Source: Bacteroidota bacterium (GTDB taxonomy: Bacteria > Bacteroidota > Bacteroidia > Chitinophagales > UBA2359). Taken from it: a stretch of DNA of 9,400 nt. Made by a program: the position numbers and the translations under genes. The DNA is taken from contig JAHDCM010000112.1 of NCBI GenBank assembly GCA_020629895.1, positions 1 to 9,400 on the forward strand. Reading direction: 5' to 3'. Below the pieces are notes generated by a model. It saw only the letters and a program-made list of their open reading frames with translations, was not told the DNA's origin and made no database searches. Positions within the stretch are counted from its first letter, which is position 1. Every line of letters starts with the position of its first letter. This document shows positions 1 through 8,109 of the stretch, piece by piece.

Positions 1-237
1 GCAAATATAATTTGTCATTTTAAAAACTCCAAATAAATGATCAATAAATTTAAAAAAAATATACATTTACCTAAAATTACACACATTTTCTACAAAAAAA
101 TTAACTCATTCCTTATGACAAGCTTTTACCTTGCAAACACCTAACCAATAATAGTTATAGTAAACACCACATTTCATAGAAATAAAATCAACAATTCCTT
201 ATTTTTGCTCCTATCACCAACCATATCCAAACCAACC
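1..237. other. AT-rich intergenic region upstream of the GH31 gene
   Basis: Very AT-rich, with no open frame that looks like a gene. A weak promoter-like pair lies on the plus strand: TTGCAA at 131-136 and TATAGT at 155-160. The spacing is about 19, close to what Bacteroidota promoters use, but the typical TTTG end of the -7 box is missing, so I do not call it. No Shine-Dalgarno sequence precedes the ATG at 238, which is usual in this phylum. Confidence 0.5.
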
Positions 238-2652
238 ATGCACCAACGACACGACTTCAACGAAAGTTTAGGTAAACTCATTAGTTGGGAAAAAACACCT
301 AACGGCTTGATGGCTAAACTCAAAAATGCCTATTTAGCAGTTACCATCTACGATGAAAGCATTATTCGCATTCAAATAAGCCGTTTTCCAATCACTGTAT
401 GCCACTCTTATGCCGTTGTGCGTCCTCCTATTTTAGAAGACTTTGTAATAGAAGAAAACGAGCAGTTTTTGAATATTGAAACCAATCTGATTCAACTACA
501 AATTGACCGTTCTCCTGTTCGACTTTCTTTTTACGACAAATCAGGCAAGCTACTCAATGCCGATGATCCCGCATTTGGCACTTCTTGGATTGGTACAGAG
601 GTTACAACTTATAAAAGTTTACAAGAAGGAGAACGATTTATTGGTTTGGGAGAAAAAACAGGAAATGTAGACCGACGTGGAGAAGCTTATGAAAACTGGA
701 ATACAGATTATTTTGCCTATCCGACAAATGGTGATCCGCTATATTTGACGGCTCCTTTTTATATTGGTGTTCACTCCGAATTGGCCTATGGAATTTTCTT
801 TGACAACACCTACCGCACTCGTTTTAATTTTGGAGCGTCTAATAACCGTTTCAGCTATTTTTCGGCAGAAGACGGCGATATGGATTACTATTTTATACAC
901 GATCAAGGAGTTTCCGATATTATTCAGGCTTACACTTGGTTGACTGGTCGTATGGAATTACCTCCTAAATGGAGTTTGGGATTGCAGCAATGTCGATATA
1001 GTTATTATCCTGATAAAGAGGTGATTCGGATTGCAGAAACCTTTCGAGAAAAAGAAATTCCTGCCGATGTCATTTACTTAGACATTCATTATATGGATGC
1101 CTATAAAGCTTTTAGTTGGGATGGCAAACGGTTTCCCGATCCCAAATCAATGATTGATCACCTAAAAAGTATTGGCTTTCATGTAGCCATTATTGTTGAT
1201 CCAGGAATTAAAAAAGAAAACGGCTACCACCCACACGATTCAGGCGTAGAGGCAGATGTATTTGTGAAATATCCCGATAAAAGTTACTACACAGGAAATG
1301 TATGGCCAGGCGAATGTTATTTTCCCGATTTTACCAATAAAAAAACGCGTCAATGGTGGGGACAATTATTTGCTAACTATGTCAATGATGGTTTAGAAGG
1401 CTTTTGGAATGACATGAACGAACCTGCCTCTTGGGGACAATGCACCCCTAATTTGATTGAATTTGATTACGATGGTGAACAAGCCTCGCATCGCAAGGCG
1501 CGCAATGTATATGGCATGCAAATGGCACGTAGCACCCAAGAAGGGGTAAAAGAATTGATGGGCGAAAAACGTCCCTTTATCTTAACGCGTTCAGGTTATT
1601 CAGGCATACAACGATACGCAGCGGTTTGGACAGGTGACAATGTAGCTGAAGATGATCACATGCTATTAGGTACCCGATTGGTCAATAGTTTAGGACTTAC
1701 TGGCGTGGCGTATAGTGGCTACGATGTAGGTGGTTTTTGTGGGGAAGCCTCTTCCAATTTATTTGCTCGCTGGATCAGTATCGGTGCTTTTTCCCCCTTC
1801 TTTCGTTGTCATTCAATGATCAATAGCCACTCGGCCGAACCCTGGACTTTTGGCGAAGAAGTCACCGAAATTGCTCGTAATTACGTCAATTTACGCTACC
1901 GACTCCTCCCCTATTTATACAGTCATTTTTATCTCTCTCACCTAACAGGCCTACCCATCTCCCGTTCCCTAGCCATTGATTACACCCACGATCCCCAAAT
2001 ATACGATCCCGCCTTTCAAAACCAATATTTTTTTGGTGATGCCCTGATGGTCGTACCACTTCCAGCCGATCAATCCATTGCCAAAGTATATTTACCCAAA
2101 GGCATCTGGTACGACTTCTATACCGATCGCTACTACAAAGGAGGGCAACATATTTTTGTAGAAGCCCCCCCTCGTCGCCTACCACTTTTTGTACGAGGTA
2201 GTGCCATCATTCCCATGCAATCGCTAGTACAACATGTAGAAGAATCACCAACAGACATACTCGACATACACTGGTATGCAGGCGATACCGATCACACCTT
2301 TTTGTATTACGAAGATGATGGCAAGACATACACCTTTCAAAAAGGCGATTACTTCCGCAGAGATATTTACTATATCGCCAATGATAGCCGTTTACTCATT
2401 AGTCCGAATGAAGGAAATCGAGCCAGTCATTTCAAAACCGTACGCATCTATTTACATGGCTTTGGGCGGCAACCAGGCGTCAAAGTCAATGGGCATAACA
2501 CCTCCGTCAAAATCACCTCTTACCGTTTTGTAAATCCCATTGCTAACTTCGATCCGTTTGAAAGCTTCGGTACTTTTGAAGACCAAATAACCTATTTACC
2601 TTATATCGAAATAGAGTGGCAAGAGGGGAAAATTGAGTTAGAGATTTTGTAA
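238..2652 (+). CDS. Glycoside hydrolase family 31 protein, probable alpha-glucosidase
   Basis: GH31 enzymes hydrolyse alpha-glycosidic bonds, usually releasing glucose from malto- or isomalto-oligosaccharides, with retention of configuration. The 804 residues read in the family order. An N-terminal beta-sandwich (about 1-235) includes the FIGLGEKTGNVDRRG block. A (beta/alpha)8 barrel (about 240-590) starts at PPKWSLGLQQCRYSYY (242-257) and carries DIHYMD (282-287). The nucleophile is D392 in WNDMNEPASWG and the acid/base is D467 in VWTGDN. C-terminal beta domains follow, with the DUF5110-like stretch HWYAGDTDHTFLYYEDDGKTY. No signal peptide or lipobox is seen, so it probably acts in the cytoplasm on imported oligosaccharides. 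The frame stays open to a TTG at 205, but the ATG at 238 is the better start. It appears monocistronic and converges on the minus-strand pair to its right. Family assignment is firm. Substrate (alpha-glucoside, alpha-xyloside or other) cannot be read from sequence alone; the YMDAYKAFSWD context favours alpha-glucosidase. Confidence 0.93.
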   Translation: MHQRHDFNESLGKLISWEKTPNGLMAKLKNAYLAVTIYDESIIRIQISRFPITVCHSYAVVRPPILEDFVIEENEQFLNIETNLIQLQIDRSPVRLSFYDKSGKLLNADDPAFGTSWIGTEVTTYKSLQEGERFIGLGEKTGNVDRRGEAYENWNTDYFAYPTNGDPLYLTAPFYIGVHSELAYGIFFDNTYRTRFNFGASNNRFSYFSAEDGDMDYYFIHDQGVSDIIQAYTWLTGRMELPPKWSLGLQQCRYSYYPDKEVIRIAETFREKEIPADVIYLDIHYMDAYKAFSWDGKRFPDPKSMIDHLKSIGFHVAIIVDPGIKKENGYHPHDSGVEADVFVKYPDKSYYTGNVWPGECYFPDFTNKKTRQWWGQLFANYVNDGLEGFWNDMNEPASWGQCTPNLIEFDYDGEQASHRKARNVYGMQMARSTQEGVKELMGEKRPFILTRSGYSGIQRYAAVWTGDNVAEDDHMLLGTRLVNSLGLTGVAYSGYDVGGFCGEASSNLFARWISIGAFSPFFRCHSMINSHSAEPWTFGEEVTEIARNYVNLRYRLLPYLYSHFYLSHLTGLPISRSLAIDYTHDPQIYDPAFQNQYFFGDALMVVPLPADQSIAKVYLPKGIWYDFYTDRYYKGGQHIFVEAPPRRLPLFVRGSAIIPMQSLVQHVEESPTDILDIHWYAGDTDHTFLYYEDDGKTYTFQKGDYFRRDIYYIANDSRLLISPNEGNRASHFKTVRIYLHGFGRQPGVKVNGHNTSVKITSYRFVNPIANFDPFESFGTFEDQITYLPYIEIEWQEGKIELEIL

Positions 2653-2658
2653 TTTTTT

Positions 2659-2914
2659 GGGCGTGCCGTGTATAAAAAAAGCGCACTATTTTGCTCTTGC
2701 CAGCGTCCTTGCTGGTGGCAAAATAGTGCGCTTTTTTTATACACGTCGGGCTATCCGTTTGTAGTTGCCTCACACAAGCCTGTTTCGCTAAACGCCTAGC
2801 AGTGTCTTCCGCTGTCAGCCCTGCTAGGCGCAGCTTCACAAGGCTTCCGTTTCGACAAGCTACCACTACTATCCCTCACGCAGTAGATGTTTGAACGATT
2901 TACGATTAAACGTC
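2659..2914 (+). repeat. Large structured intergenic repeat, copy A
   Basis: The element starts with GGGCGTGCC seven bases after the GH31 stop codon. It continues with a long palindrome (2668-2744), then GTCGGGCTATCC, a body containing the inverted pair CGCCTAGCAG (2793-2802) and CTGCTAGGCG (2821-2830), then CTACTATCCCTCACGC and an AACGATTTACG tail. The reverse complement of 8386-8662 aligns with it along the whole body at roughly four-fifths identity by eye, while the palindrome differs completely. It has no coding capacity of its own. From memory, elements with this GGGCGTG...CCCT(A/C)ACGC outline are common between genes in Bacteroidota; I know of no assigned function. Confidence 0.85.
2668..2744. 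terminator. Perfect 27-bp palindrome, likely bidirectional terminator
   Basis: The arms 2668-2694 and 2718-2744 are exact reverse complements over 27 bases. The 23-base loop contains a smaller CCAGC/GCTGG stem. Each arm carries a run of seven A or T next to GCGC, so a transcript from either strand forms a GC-containing hairpin with a U run. It begins 15 bases after the GH31 stop codon and lies between convergent genes, a good place for a terminator serving both. The U run sits inside the full stem rather than after it, so termination is inferred. Confidence 0.6.
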
Positions 2915-2956
2915 AACCGTTCAACCGTCAACCGTTCAACCGTTCAACCATCAATC
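2911..2956. repeat. Short tandem repeat of CGT(T)CAAC units
   Basis: Five consecutive units alternate between CGTCAAC and CGTTCAAC, followed by a degenerate CATCAATCG. They fill the gap between repeat copy A and the stop codon of the membrane/coiled-coil gene at 2965. The 7 to 8 base units are not a coding triplet repeat and have no spacers, so this is a slippage-type array and not CRISPR. Confidence 0.75.
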
Positions 2957-2964
2957 GTTAGACC

Positions 2965-3927
2965 CTACGGCTTCGCCATTGATTCATTTTTGACGACAGG
3001 CACCACATTCGAATAACGGGCTAAACGTTGTTCCAGTCGCTTCTTTTCTTGGCGAAGCTGCAAGACTTCGGTTTCCAATTGCCGTACATTGGTCATTTTA
3101 AGGTGGAGGCGGCTAATTTCGGCCATCATTTGCTCCCCTTTTCGTTGCTCCTCAACGACTTTACGTTTTTCTTGATCAAGGGCAAGAATAGCATTTTTAG
3201 TAACGGTTCGTTCTTTTTCCAAAGCCAACTTTAGGGCATTAATTTCACTTTGTTTTTCTTCCAAGCCATTTCGAAGTTCATCTAGTTGCTGCTTGAAACC
3301 CTGTGCATGCGTTTTGGTTCGATTGGTAGATGCTTTTAGTTTGCTTCGTTCTGTTTCTAGCTTAGTACGATCCTCTTCAGACGCACTTTCTAAGATTGTA
3401 ATTTCGTCTTCTAAATCGGAAATGATCATTTCCATATCTTTCTCCTTAGAATCCACACTAAAGGTATTTTTACGCATCAACTCCATGAGTTGTTCGGCTT
3501 GGAAGTAACGGTGATCATGAAAGGCGCGTAGCTCTTTTTTTACTTCATCAAAATCATTATCTACAATTGATTTGCTATTGATAAAGGCGATGTTTTTATC
3601 TATCGCTTCGAGCATTTCCATTTTATCATTGATGAGACTATCAATCCCTACATAATCATAAGCAGACCAGTCGTCAATGTCTTGGTCTACTACTGCGCGC
3701 AGGGCTTTATAGTCTTGCCAAATATCGTCTTTGGAGCCGGGCTTGAAAAAAATGAGAAAGGCGGCAGTAAGTAGGCACAGTAGGATACTGCCAATAACGA
3801 TGGGTAGGTAGTTGCTTTTACTTCCTTTGTCGGTTTTGTTTTCTGCTGATTGATCATATAATTGTAGCCATACTAATCCAGCTACGATGCCAACCGCACA
3901 AAATAAAAAAATAGCAAATGGTAGCAT
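2965..3927 (-). CDS. Two-helix membrane protein with long C-terminal coiled coil
   Basis: I do not recognise a named family. The 320 residues begin with two hydrophobic helices (about 3-22 and 41-61) joined by a short hydrophilic loop, forming a hairpin anchor that leaves both ends on the same side of the membrane. Residues 65-155 are soluble, acidic and probably helical. From about 160 to 305 the chain is rich in Glu, Lys, Gln and Leu with heptad-like spacing (for example LETEVLQLRQEKKRLEQRL at 284-302), a long coiled coil. A Lys-ending tail follows. The second helix precedes FKPGSKDD, so sidedness is not clear from charge. The gene lies 152 bases downstream of the tubulin-like gene on the same strand, so cotranscription is plausible, although the gap is long enough for its own promoter. 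I saw no convincing promoter there. A role as membrane anchor or adaptor for the tubulin-like protein is inference. Confidence 0.8.
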   Translation of the reverse strand: MLPFAIFLFCAVGIVAGLVWLQLYDQSAENKTDKGSKSNYLPIVIGSILLCLLTAAFLIFFKPGSKDDIWQDYKALRAVVDQDIDDWSAYDYVGIDSLINDKMEMLEAIDKNIAFINSKSIVDNDFDEVKKELRAFHDHRYFQAEQLMELMRKNTFSVDSKEKDMEMIISDLEDEITILESASEEDRTKLETERSKLKASTNRTKTHAQGFKQQLDELRNGLEEKQSEINALKLALEKERTVTKNAILALDQEKRKVVEEQRKGEQMMAEISRLHLKMTNVRQLETEVLQLRQEKKRLEQRLARYSNVVPVVKNESMAKP

Positions 3928-4079
3928 ACAGGGTTTTTAGGTAAGAGGGAGTGGTGGTGTTTTAATTTTAGGGATGAATAAAATGCTTTTTGGACGCGAA
4001 ATAGTAATATCGCAATTAATTCACATTAAAGCAATTGCACATTGTTATTATGACAAAAAGATCACATAAGGATCGCACC

Positions 4080-7000
4080 CTACTGGATTTGCCGTAAAAT
4101 ATTTTCCCAACTTCGGTATCTAGCTCCACGTTGATCGGCCTCTTTGTAAAGGGTGGAGGCATTCAACATCTCATTGATAAATTGGAGGGCTGCTTCTTTG
4201 GCGGGTATTTGGCGGTGACTGCCATAAATGCTGGTGAAATGCAGAATAATTTCTTCGCATAATAGCTTTAATAAACTGTCACTCTGTTTGATTAGATCAA
4301 AATTACTAGGGTCTCCTTCGGGGTAACGCAATACCAAATCAATGATATTGGTTTTCATGCTTGGCTTGGCTTCGTAATAATGAATATCAAGTGCCTTTTT
4401 GTAAAAGGTATGGGAGGTAATAGTATCTCTAAATTCGCTGGCATCGGCTGCAAATTGCTCTTTAACCCGTTCTAGTATTTTGTCTACAATAATAGGATTG
4501 TGAAGCATGGCGCGATGTAGCGAGTGGATATGACGGTCGGCAGGTTTGTCTCCCTCATAAATGATGCGGCTACCAGCATTGTCATCAAATAACCAAGTGA
4601 GGCGGCCATATTCATCAATATTTTCGAGGTAACCCATAATCACTCCCCACAATAAGGCACGATCAACTTTGCTGCGATCTTCTGTAACTTTGTTGGAGTG
4701 AATTTCAGGCAAGTAGGCTTGTAGGTGCCAGCGTTTGTCGAGGTGTGGTGTGACCGTATTTCCTTGTTGGGTAAGTTGGCGAATACGGTTATTATAAGCC
4801 TTATAGTACTCCCCTGGCGAACGCCCTTGATTGTCTCCACAGTAAAATTTACTAAAGTCATCAATAGTGAGTCCGTAAAGGGTACGGTTGCGAGTAATTT
4901 CGTAAGGAGAAAAGGCTTCATGTTCTACAAGGTCAGTCCCATCAAAAAGCTCATTTCGCATATCTCCTGAAAGTTCTTTGATACAATCAGGATTGACGCC
5001 CCAGGCATTAAGTTCAGTAGCGTTGTTTTTAGCAGGTACCCAGGGACGAGCCAGATTATTGAGCAAGGCAATTTTATCTTTGATATATTGATGTACCTGA
5101 TCATCTGCCATGCCTTTCATTTGTGCTTCTCGACGAAGGGCGCGTACACAGTTGAGGTTCAGTGCTTCCTCTTTTTCCATTTGTTTTTGGCACCAGCCAA
5201 CTACATCTTTACGAAACATTTCTTCGACCTTTTCGGGGCGTTGTTCTGTGAGATATTCTGCTTTACGACGCTTACAGAATCGAGCGTATTGTCCTTTGTA
5301 AATTTCAGCGGCAATCTCGATGGGTAATTCGTCCGTAACAATCTTGGAACTTAGACTTTCCCAGAGTAGTTCTTTATTTTCTTTGGAAGCAAGCACATAA
5401 TTGCGGGTCATATCTGCCTCGTGATCGTGTTTATTAGCTAGTATATCTAGTTCGTTATTGAGGTTATTTTGGGTGTCTTTGAGGTTGCGGAAATACTTCT
5501 CCCATTCCTCTTGCATTTCCTTGATGGCTTTTTGTAACTCTTTAAAGATCAATTCGGTCAGTCGATCTTTGCGGAAGCGATTAAGGTTGTTGAAGTGTTT
5601 GGAAGACTTATCAATATATTCCTCTACAAACTCTTTGAATTGGTTATTGAATACCCGTCCGAAAATACCTTGTTTTTCAGCTTCTGACATACGATCATCT
5701 GCATTTTCGATATAGTCATCCGTTTCGTCGAGATCGTAGATGGTTTTGTAACGATCTATGCTCTTTTCGATTTTTTCATTTTTAGGGCTTAAATCCTTTA
5801 CTTTTTGATCTAATAGGGCATCTATTTCGTAGAGTAGGAAACGCACTGTAATGGGATGTAATGGCTCTGGAGTGCGTAACATAAAAGTATTGAGTTTGTG
5901 ATCATCACCACTCAACATTTGTGGATGGTCGCCATCTTGTAACACAATCTCATTGACCACATAGTTTCTAGTATTATCAATAAATTTGCGGATATTCTGC
6001 TCATAAAAATAGAGGGCTTCTTCTCGTCTACTTACTTCATCTCTTGCGGTACGTTTCTCTGAAAGTCGGTTTTCATCTAAGGCACATTCGGCCCCAAATT
6101 CCTGTAATTTAGCATCTCCATTAATAATGGAATCAATACGGCGCAGCACATTGTCTATAAAAATTGCAGACTTTGATTCGCCAATATCTCCTCGTTTATC
6201 AATGGTATGGGCGGCACGATAGGCGAGTTTGAAAAAGGGTCGCGGATTTTGTTGGGTCGCTAATTGTTTCAAAATATCTCGATAACGATCTCCTAATTGG
6301 GGACGTTCGCGAGGGACACCGCTTTTGAGGTCGCGTTCATAGTCGCGGTAGTCAGACTCAAACTGCTCATCAATTTTTAGCCACTCGGTAGATAAGCTTT
6401 CCGTAGACCATTTGAGGGAGAAATAGTACACCATATCTTGGTATGGATATTCGAGGGAGGAGACACCTGAACCACAGTAACGCGACATACCATGATTAGC
6501 GATCATGGAAAGGATTTGGTTATCTTGCTTGGAGAAGCGGTCGTTAGAAACAGGACTAAATAAATCGAGGAAGGTGGATCGGGCAACTTGGTTGATATAG
6601 TTGCGGAAGTATTTGAGATTATTTTTTTCGGTATTTTCGAAGTCGAATAAGTAGAGGAAATTGTAAGGCAAGTTACGAGCTGTAATACGATGGTCGAGTC
6701 GCCCTTGTGAATCTACTTGATTGGGGCGATATTCGAGTTCTACAACTAACTGATCTTTTTTGTCGATGCTGGCATTGCGCGTAATGGCGTTGAGTTCCTT
6801 AATACTGGCGTAAGCATTGGCTCGTATATTCTCTACCTCATTTCCTTTGATCGTATTGGTAAGTACTAGGGTATCAGGTAGCATAAAAGCTCCACGAATC
6901 AGCACATTTCGACGTTGAAAGTCTTGTTCGAGTACATCTCGCATGTAAAGTGCTGTTTGCAGGAAAATACCTGCTCCTGTACCTCCCATGAGTGAGCAAA

Positions 7001-7436
7001 CAATCATGACCCTCGCGCTACTGCTCATGCTTCCTCCTTTTTCTTGGAAAATATGATTGATGCTACTGTGTAAATTTCCTAGTTTCCCACTTTCCATTGC
7101 TGCTCGGTAAGCTAGTCGCGATACCGAACGAATTTGCCCCGCCCCATCCGTAAGCGATTTGCGCAGTAATTCGGTATGTTCATAGGGAAACCAATCTTTG
7201 ACAGTAGAGTCTGCCTCTGCCATTCGGAGATATTCTTCTACTGTCCAGTTGGTACTGGTTTGGGTAACGTTCTCTTTTTTAAGATTTTTGAGTTTAGCAA
7301 TGTCGTTGACGTTGGTGTCAAATGCATGTATCGCTACAAAATCGCGATCTGCTTCAGGAATCCAACTATAAATGGTATCAACAATATACGAACCGAGGCC
7401 GCCTAGGCCAATTAAAATGGTGGGTACTTGGGTCAT
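4080..7436 (-). CDS. Large tubulin/FtsZ-superfamily protein (tubulin-like)
   Basis: The N-terminal 300 or so residues carry hallmarks of tubulin-like GTPases: a Rossmann-type start TILIGLGGLGS (6-16, equivalent to the T1 nucleotide loop), a second strand reading VAIHAFDT, and the signature loop MGGTGAGIF (150-158, matching GGGTG(S/T)G of tubulin and FtsZ). After MLPD comes ENIRANAYASIKELN, which resembles the helix following the T5 loop. I do not see a clear T7 catalytic loop (NxDxxE type), so hydrolysis in a polymer is uncertain. At 1118 residues it is about three times the length of FtsZ. The remainder is largely helical, with a coiled-coil-like stretch near 640-680 and a distinctive TPHLDKRWHLQAYLP block near 894-908. 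There is no signal peptide or membrane helix, so it is cytoplasmic. The ATG at 7436 is preferred over TTG at 7484, because that codon lies inside a promoter-like element. It probably forms a unit with the downstream membrane/coiled-coil gene. It is most like the predicted membrane-remodelling FtsZ-like families (Pfam Tubulin_2 type), not cell-division FtsZ. Confidence 0.82.
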   Translation of the reverse strand: MTQVPTILIGLGGLGSYIVDTIYSWIPEADRDFVAIHAFDTNVNDIAKLKNLKKENVTQTSTNWTVEEYLRMAEADSTVKDWFPYEHTELLRKSLTDGAGQIRSVSRLAYRAAMESGKLGNLHSSINHIFQEKGGSMSSSARVMIVCSLMGGTGAGIFLQTALYMRDVLEQDFQRRNVLIRGAFMLPDTLVLTNTIKGNEVENIRANAYASIKELNAITRNASIDKKDQLVVELEYRPNQVDSQGRLDHRITARNLPYNFLYLFDFENTEKNNLKYFRNYINQVARSTFLDLFSPVSNDRFSKQDNQILSMIANHGMSRYCGSGVSSLEYPYQDMVYYFSLKWSTESLSTEWLKIDEQFESDYRDYERDLKSGVPRERPQLGDRYRDILKQLATQQNPRPFFKLAYRAAHTIDKRGDIGESKSAIFIDNVLRRIDSIINGDAKLQEFGAECALDENRLSEKRTARDEVSRREEALYFYEQNIRKFIDNTRNYVVNEIVLQDGDHPQMLSGDDHKLNTFMLRTPEPLHPITVRFLLYEIDALLDQKVKDLSPKNEKIEKSIDRYKTIYDLDETDDYIENADDRMSEAEKQGIFGRVFNNQFKEFVEEYIDKSSKHFNNLNRFRKDRLTELIFKELQKAIKEMQEEWEKYFRNLKDTQNNLNNELDILANKHDHEADMTRNYVLASKENKELLWESLSSKIVTDELPIEIAAEIYKGQYARFCKRRKAEYLTEQRPEKVEEMFRKDVVGWCQKQMEKEEALNLNCVRALRREAQMKGMADDQVHQYIKDKIALLNNLARPWVPAKNNATELNAWGVNPDCIKELSGDMRNELFDGTDLVEHEAFSPYEITRNRTLYGLTIDDFSKFYCGDNQGRSPGEYYKAYNNRIRQLTQQGNTVTPHLDKRWHLQAYLPEIHSNKVTEDRSKVDRALLWGVIMGYLENIDEYGRLTWLFDDNAGSRIIYEGDKPADRHIHSLHRAMLHNPIIVDKILERVKEQFAADASEFRDTITSHTFYKKALDIHYYEAKPSMKTNIIDLVLRYPEGDPSNFDLIKQSDSLLKLLCEEIILHFTSIYGSHRQIPAKEAALQFINEMLNASTLYKEADQRGARYRSWENILRQIQ

Positions 7437-7481
7437 AAAGCTTGAGTAATGTGATTTTAAGTTTTGTTTCGCTAATATAAA

Positions 7482-7489
7482 CAAATCTA
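7482..7489 (-). promoter_or_regulatory. Bacteroidota-type -7 box (TAGATTTG) for the tubulin-like gene
   Basis: Read on the minus strand, TAGATTTG matches the Bacteroidota -7 consensus TAnnTTTG exactly. It sits 46 bases upstream of the ATG at 7436, which would give a leader of about 40 nt. I find no good TTG or TTTG -33 element at the expected 19-21 base spacing, so the call rests on one box and position. The last three bases are the TTG that would otherwise be the longest-frame start, which argues against that start. Confidence 0.4.
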
Positions 7490-7603
7490 CTCGTCAATCG
7501 TTTCATAAATGAGTAAAATCAAAGCATATATCTAATGTCTTTCGATAATGTTTGATATTTCAACTTGAAATGCCTAATTTCACATTATTAACAAGTAGTT
7601 TTT

Positions 7604-7990
7604 TTGAGATCATTTTTAGTCATATCATTAGCTGTATTGATGCAGATCGTAGCTATGTCAGATACTGCTACCTACTTATTCTTTAAGCTTAATCAATCAG
7701 AGATTATCCGCTTTTGCTGTGTGCATAACTCAGCTCCTGGTGACTCTTGTCATGGAGCCTGTTTTCTCAAGAAAAAACTAGAAGATCAAAATTCTCCAAG
7801 TTCTACCAATCAAAAGAAGTTTCCAATTCCAGTTAGCAAACAGTTAATTAAAGAAATTGTTACCGTAGAACTTTTATCTACGCTAGTTTCTAATATTTCG
7901 ATTTTATCTTTTTTAGCTTACCGTATCGAACAAGAAACCTGCGAATCGCAGGACTTTATCCGAAAAATCATAGATCCGCCAGAGGGGTAA
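7604..7990 (+). CDS. Small membrane protein with conserved Cys motif, possible metal-handling protein
   Basis: The 128-residue product begins with a hydrophobic segment (about 3-18) that could be an uncleaved anchor or signal. Next comes YLFFKLNQSEIIRFCCVHN and then SCHGACFLKKKL (48-59). The pattern of a leading Cys, an Asn, then CxGxCxLKKxL matches, from memory, small Bacteroidota proteins of the form LNxxYIxxxLCxNKxxPxxxCxGxCyLxKxL that often end near a Pro-Pro. Here the end is DPPEG. A hydrophobic stretch (about 91-106) precedes it. The Cys (38, 39, 49, 53) and His (41, 50) residues suggest metal binding or redox chemistry, but this is inference. The start is TTG at 7604. The next in-frame ATG (7639) would cut off most of the hydrophobic N-terminus, and an in-frame stop at 7589 rules out a longer protein. 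It is transcribed divergently from the tubulin-like gene. The stop is followed directly by a heptamer array. Confidence 0.72.
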   Translation: MRSFLVISLAVLMQIVAMSDTATYLFFKLNQSEIIRFCCVHNSAPGDSCHGACFLKKKLEDQNSPSSTNQKKFPIPVSKQLIKEIVTVELLSTLVSNISILSFLAYRIEQETCESQDFIRKIIDPPEG

Positions 7991-8020
7991 ATGTGCGATG
8001 TGCGATGTGCGATGTGCGAT
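7991..8020. repeat. Heptamer tandem array ATGTGCG x 4.3
   Basis: Four exact copies of ATGTGCG run from 7991 to 8018, followed by two bases of a fifth. The array starts on the base after the TAA stop codon of the Cys-motif gene. It has no spacers and is too short for CRISPR. It is probably a slippage repeat; I recall similar GATGTGC arrays in intergenic DNA of this phylum. Confidence 0.85.
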
Positions 8021-8040
8021 AAAAAATTAATTTGATCTGG

Positions 8041-8061
8041 ACTTGTTTGCAAGTTTTTTTG
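8041..8061 (+). terminator. Possible weak terminator after the Cys-motif gene
   Basis: ACTTG and CAAGT form a 5-bp stem around a 4-base loop (8041-8054), followed by a run of Ts. It is 50 bases downstream of the stop codon. The stem is short and AT-rich, so this may be chance. Confidence 0.3.
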
Positions 8062-8109
8062 TCACAAGTTAAACACCTTATGCATTTGATAAAAACAAAT
8101 GTACAATGC

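Noticed and set aside
205..237. TTG-initiated 11-residue extension of the GH31 protein
   Set aside because: The added residues (Ser/Thr/Pro-rich) match nothing in the family, and a normal ATG at 238 is available.
1886..2185. Minus-strand frame of 99 codons inside the GH31 gene
   Set aside because: It is antisense to a conserved enzyme, with no start context and no recognisable protein features.
2543..2866. Minus-strand open frame of 107 codons across the end of GH31 and repeat copy A
   Set aside because: It overlaps the GH31 3' end and is made mostly of palindrome and repeat sequence, with no protein-like pattern.
4640..5715. Several 60-95 codon frames on both strands inside the tubulin-like gene
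   Set aside because: They are shadows of a single long, continuous, motif-bearing frame.
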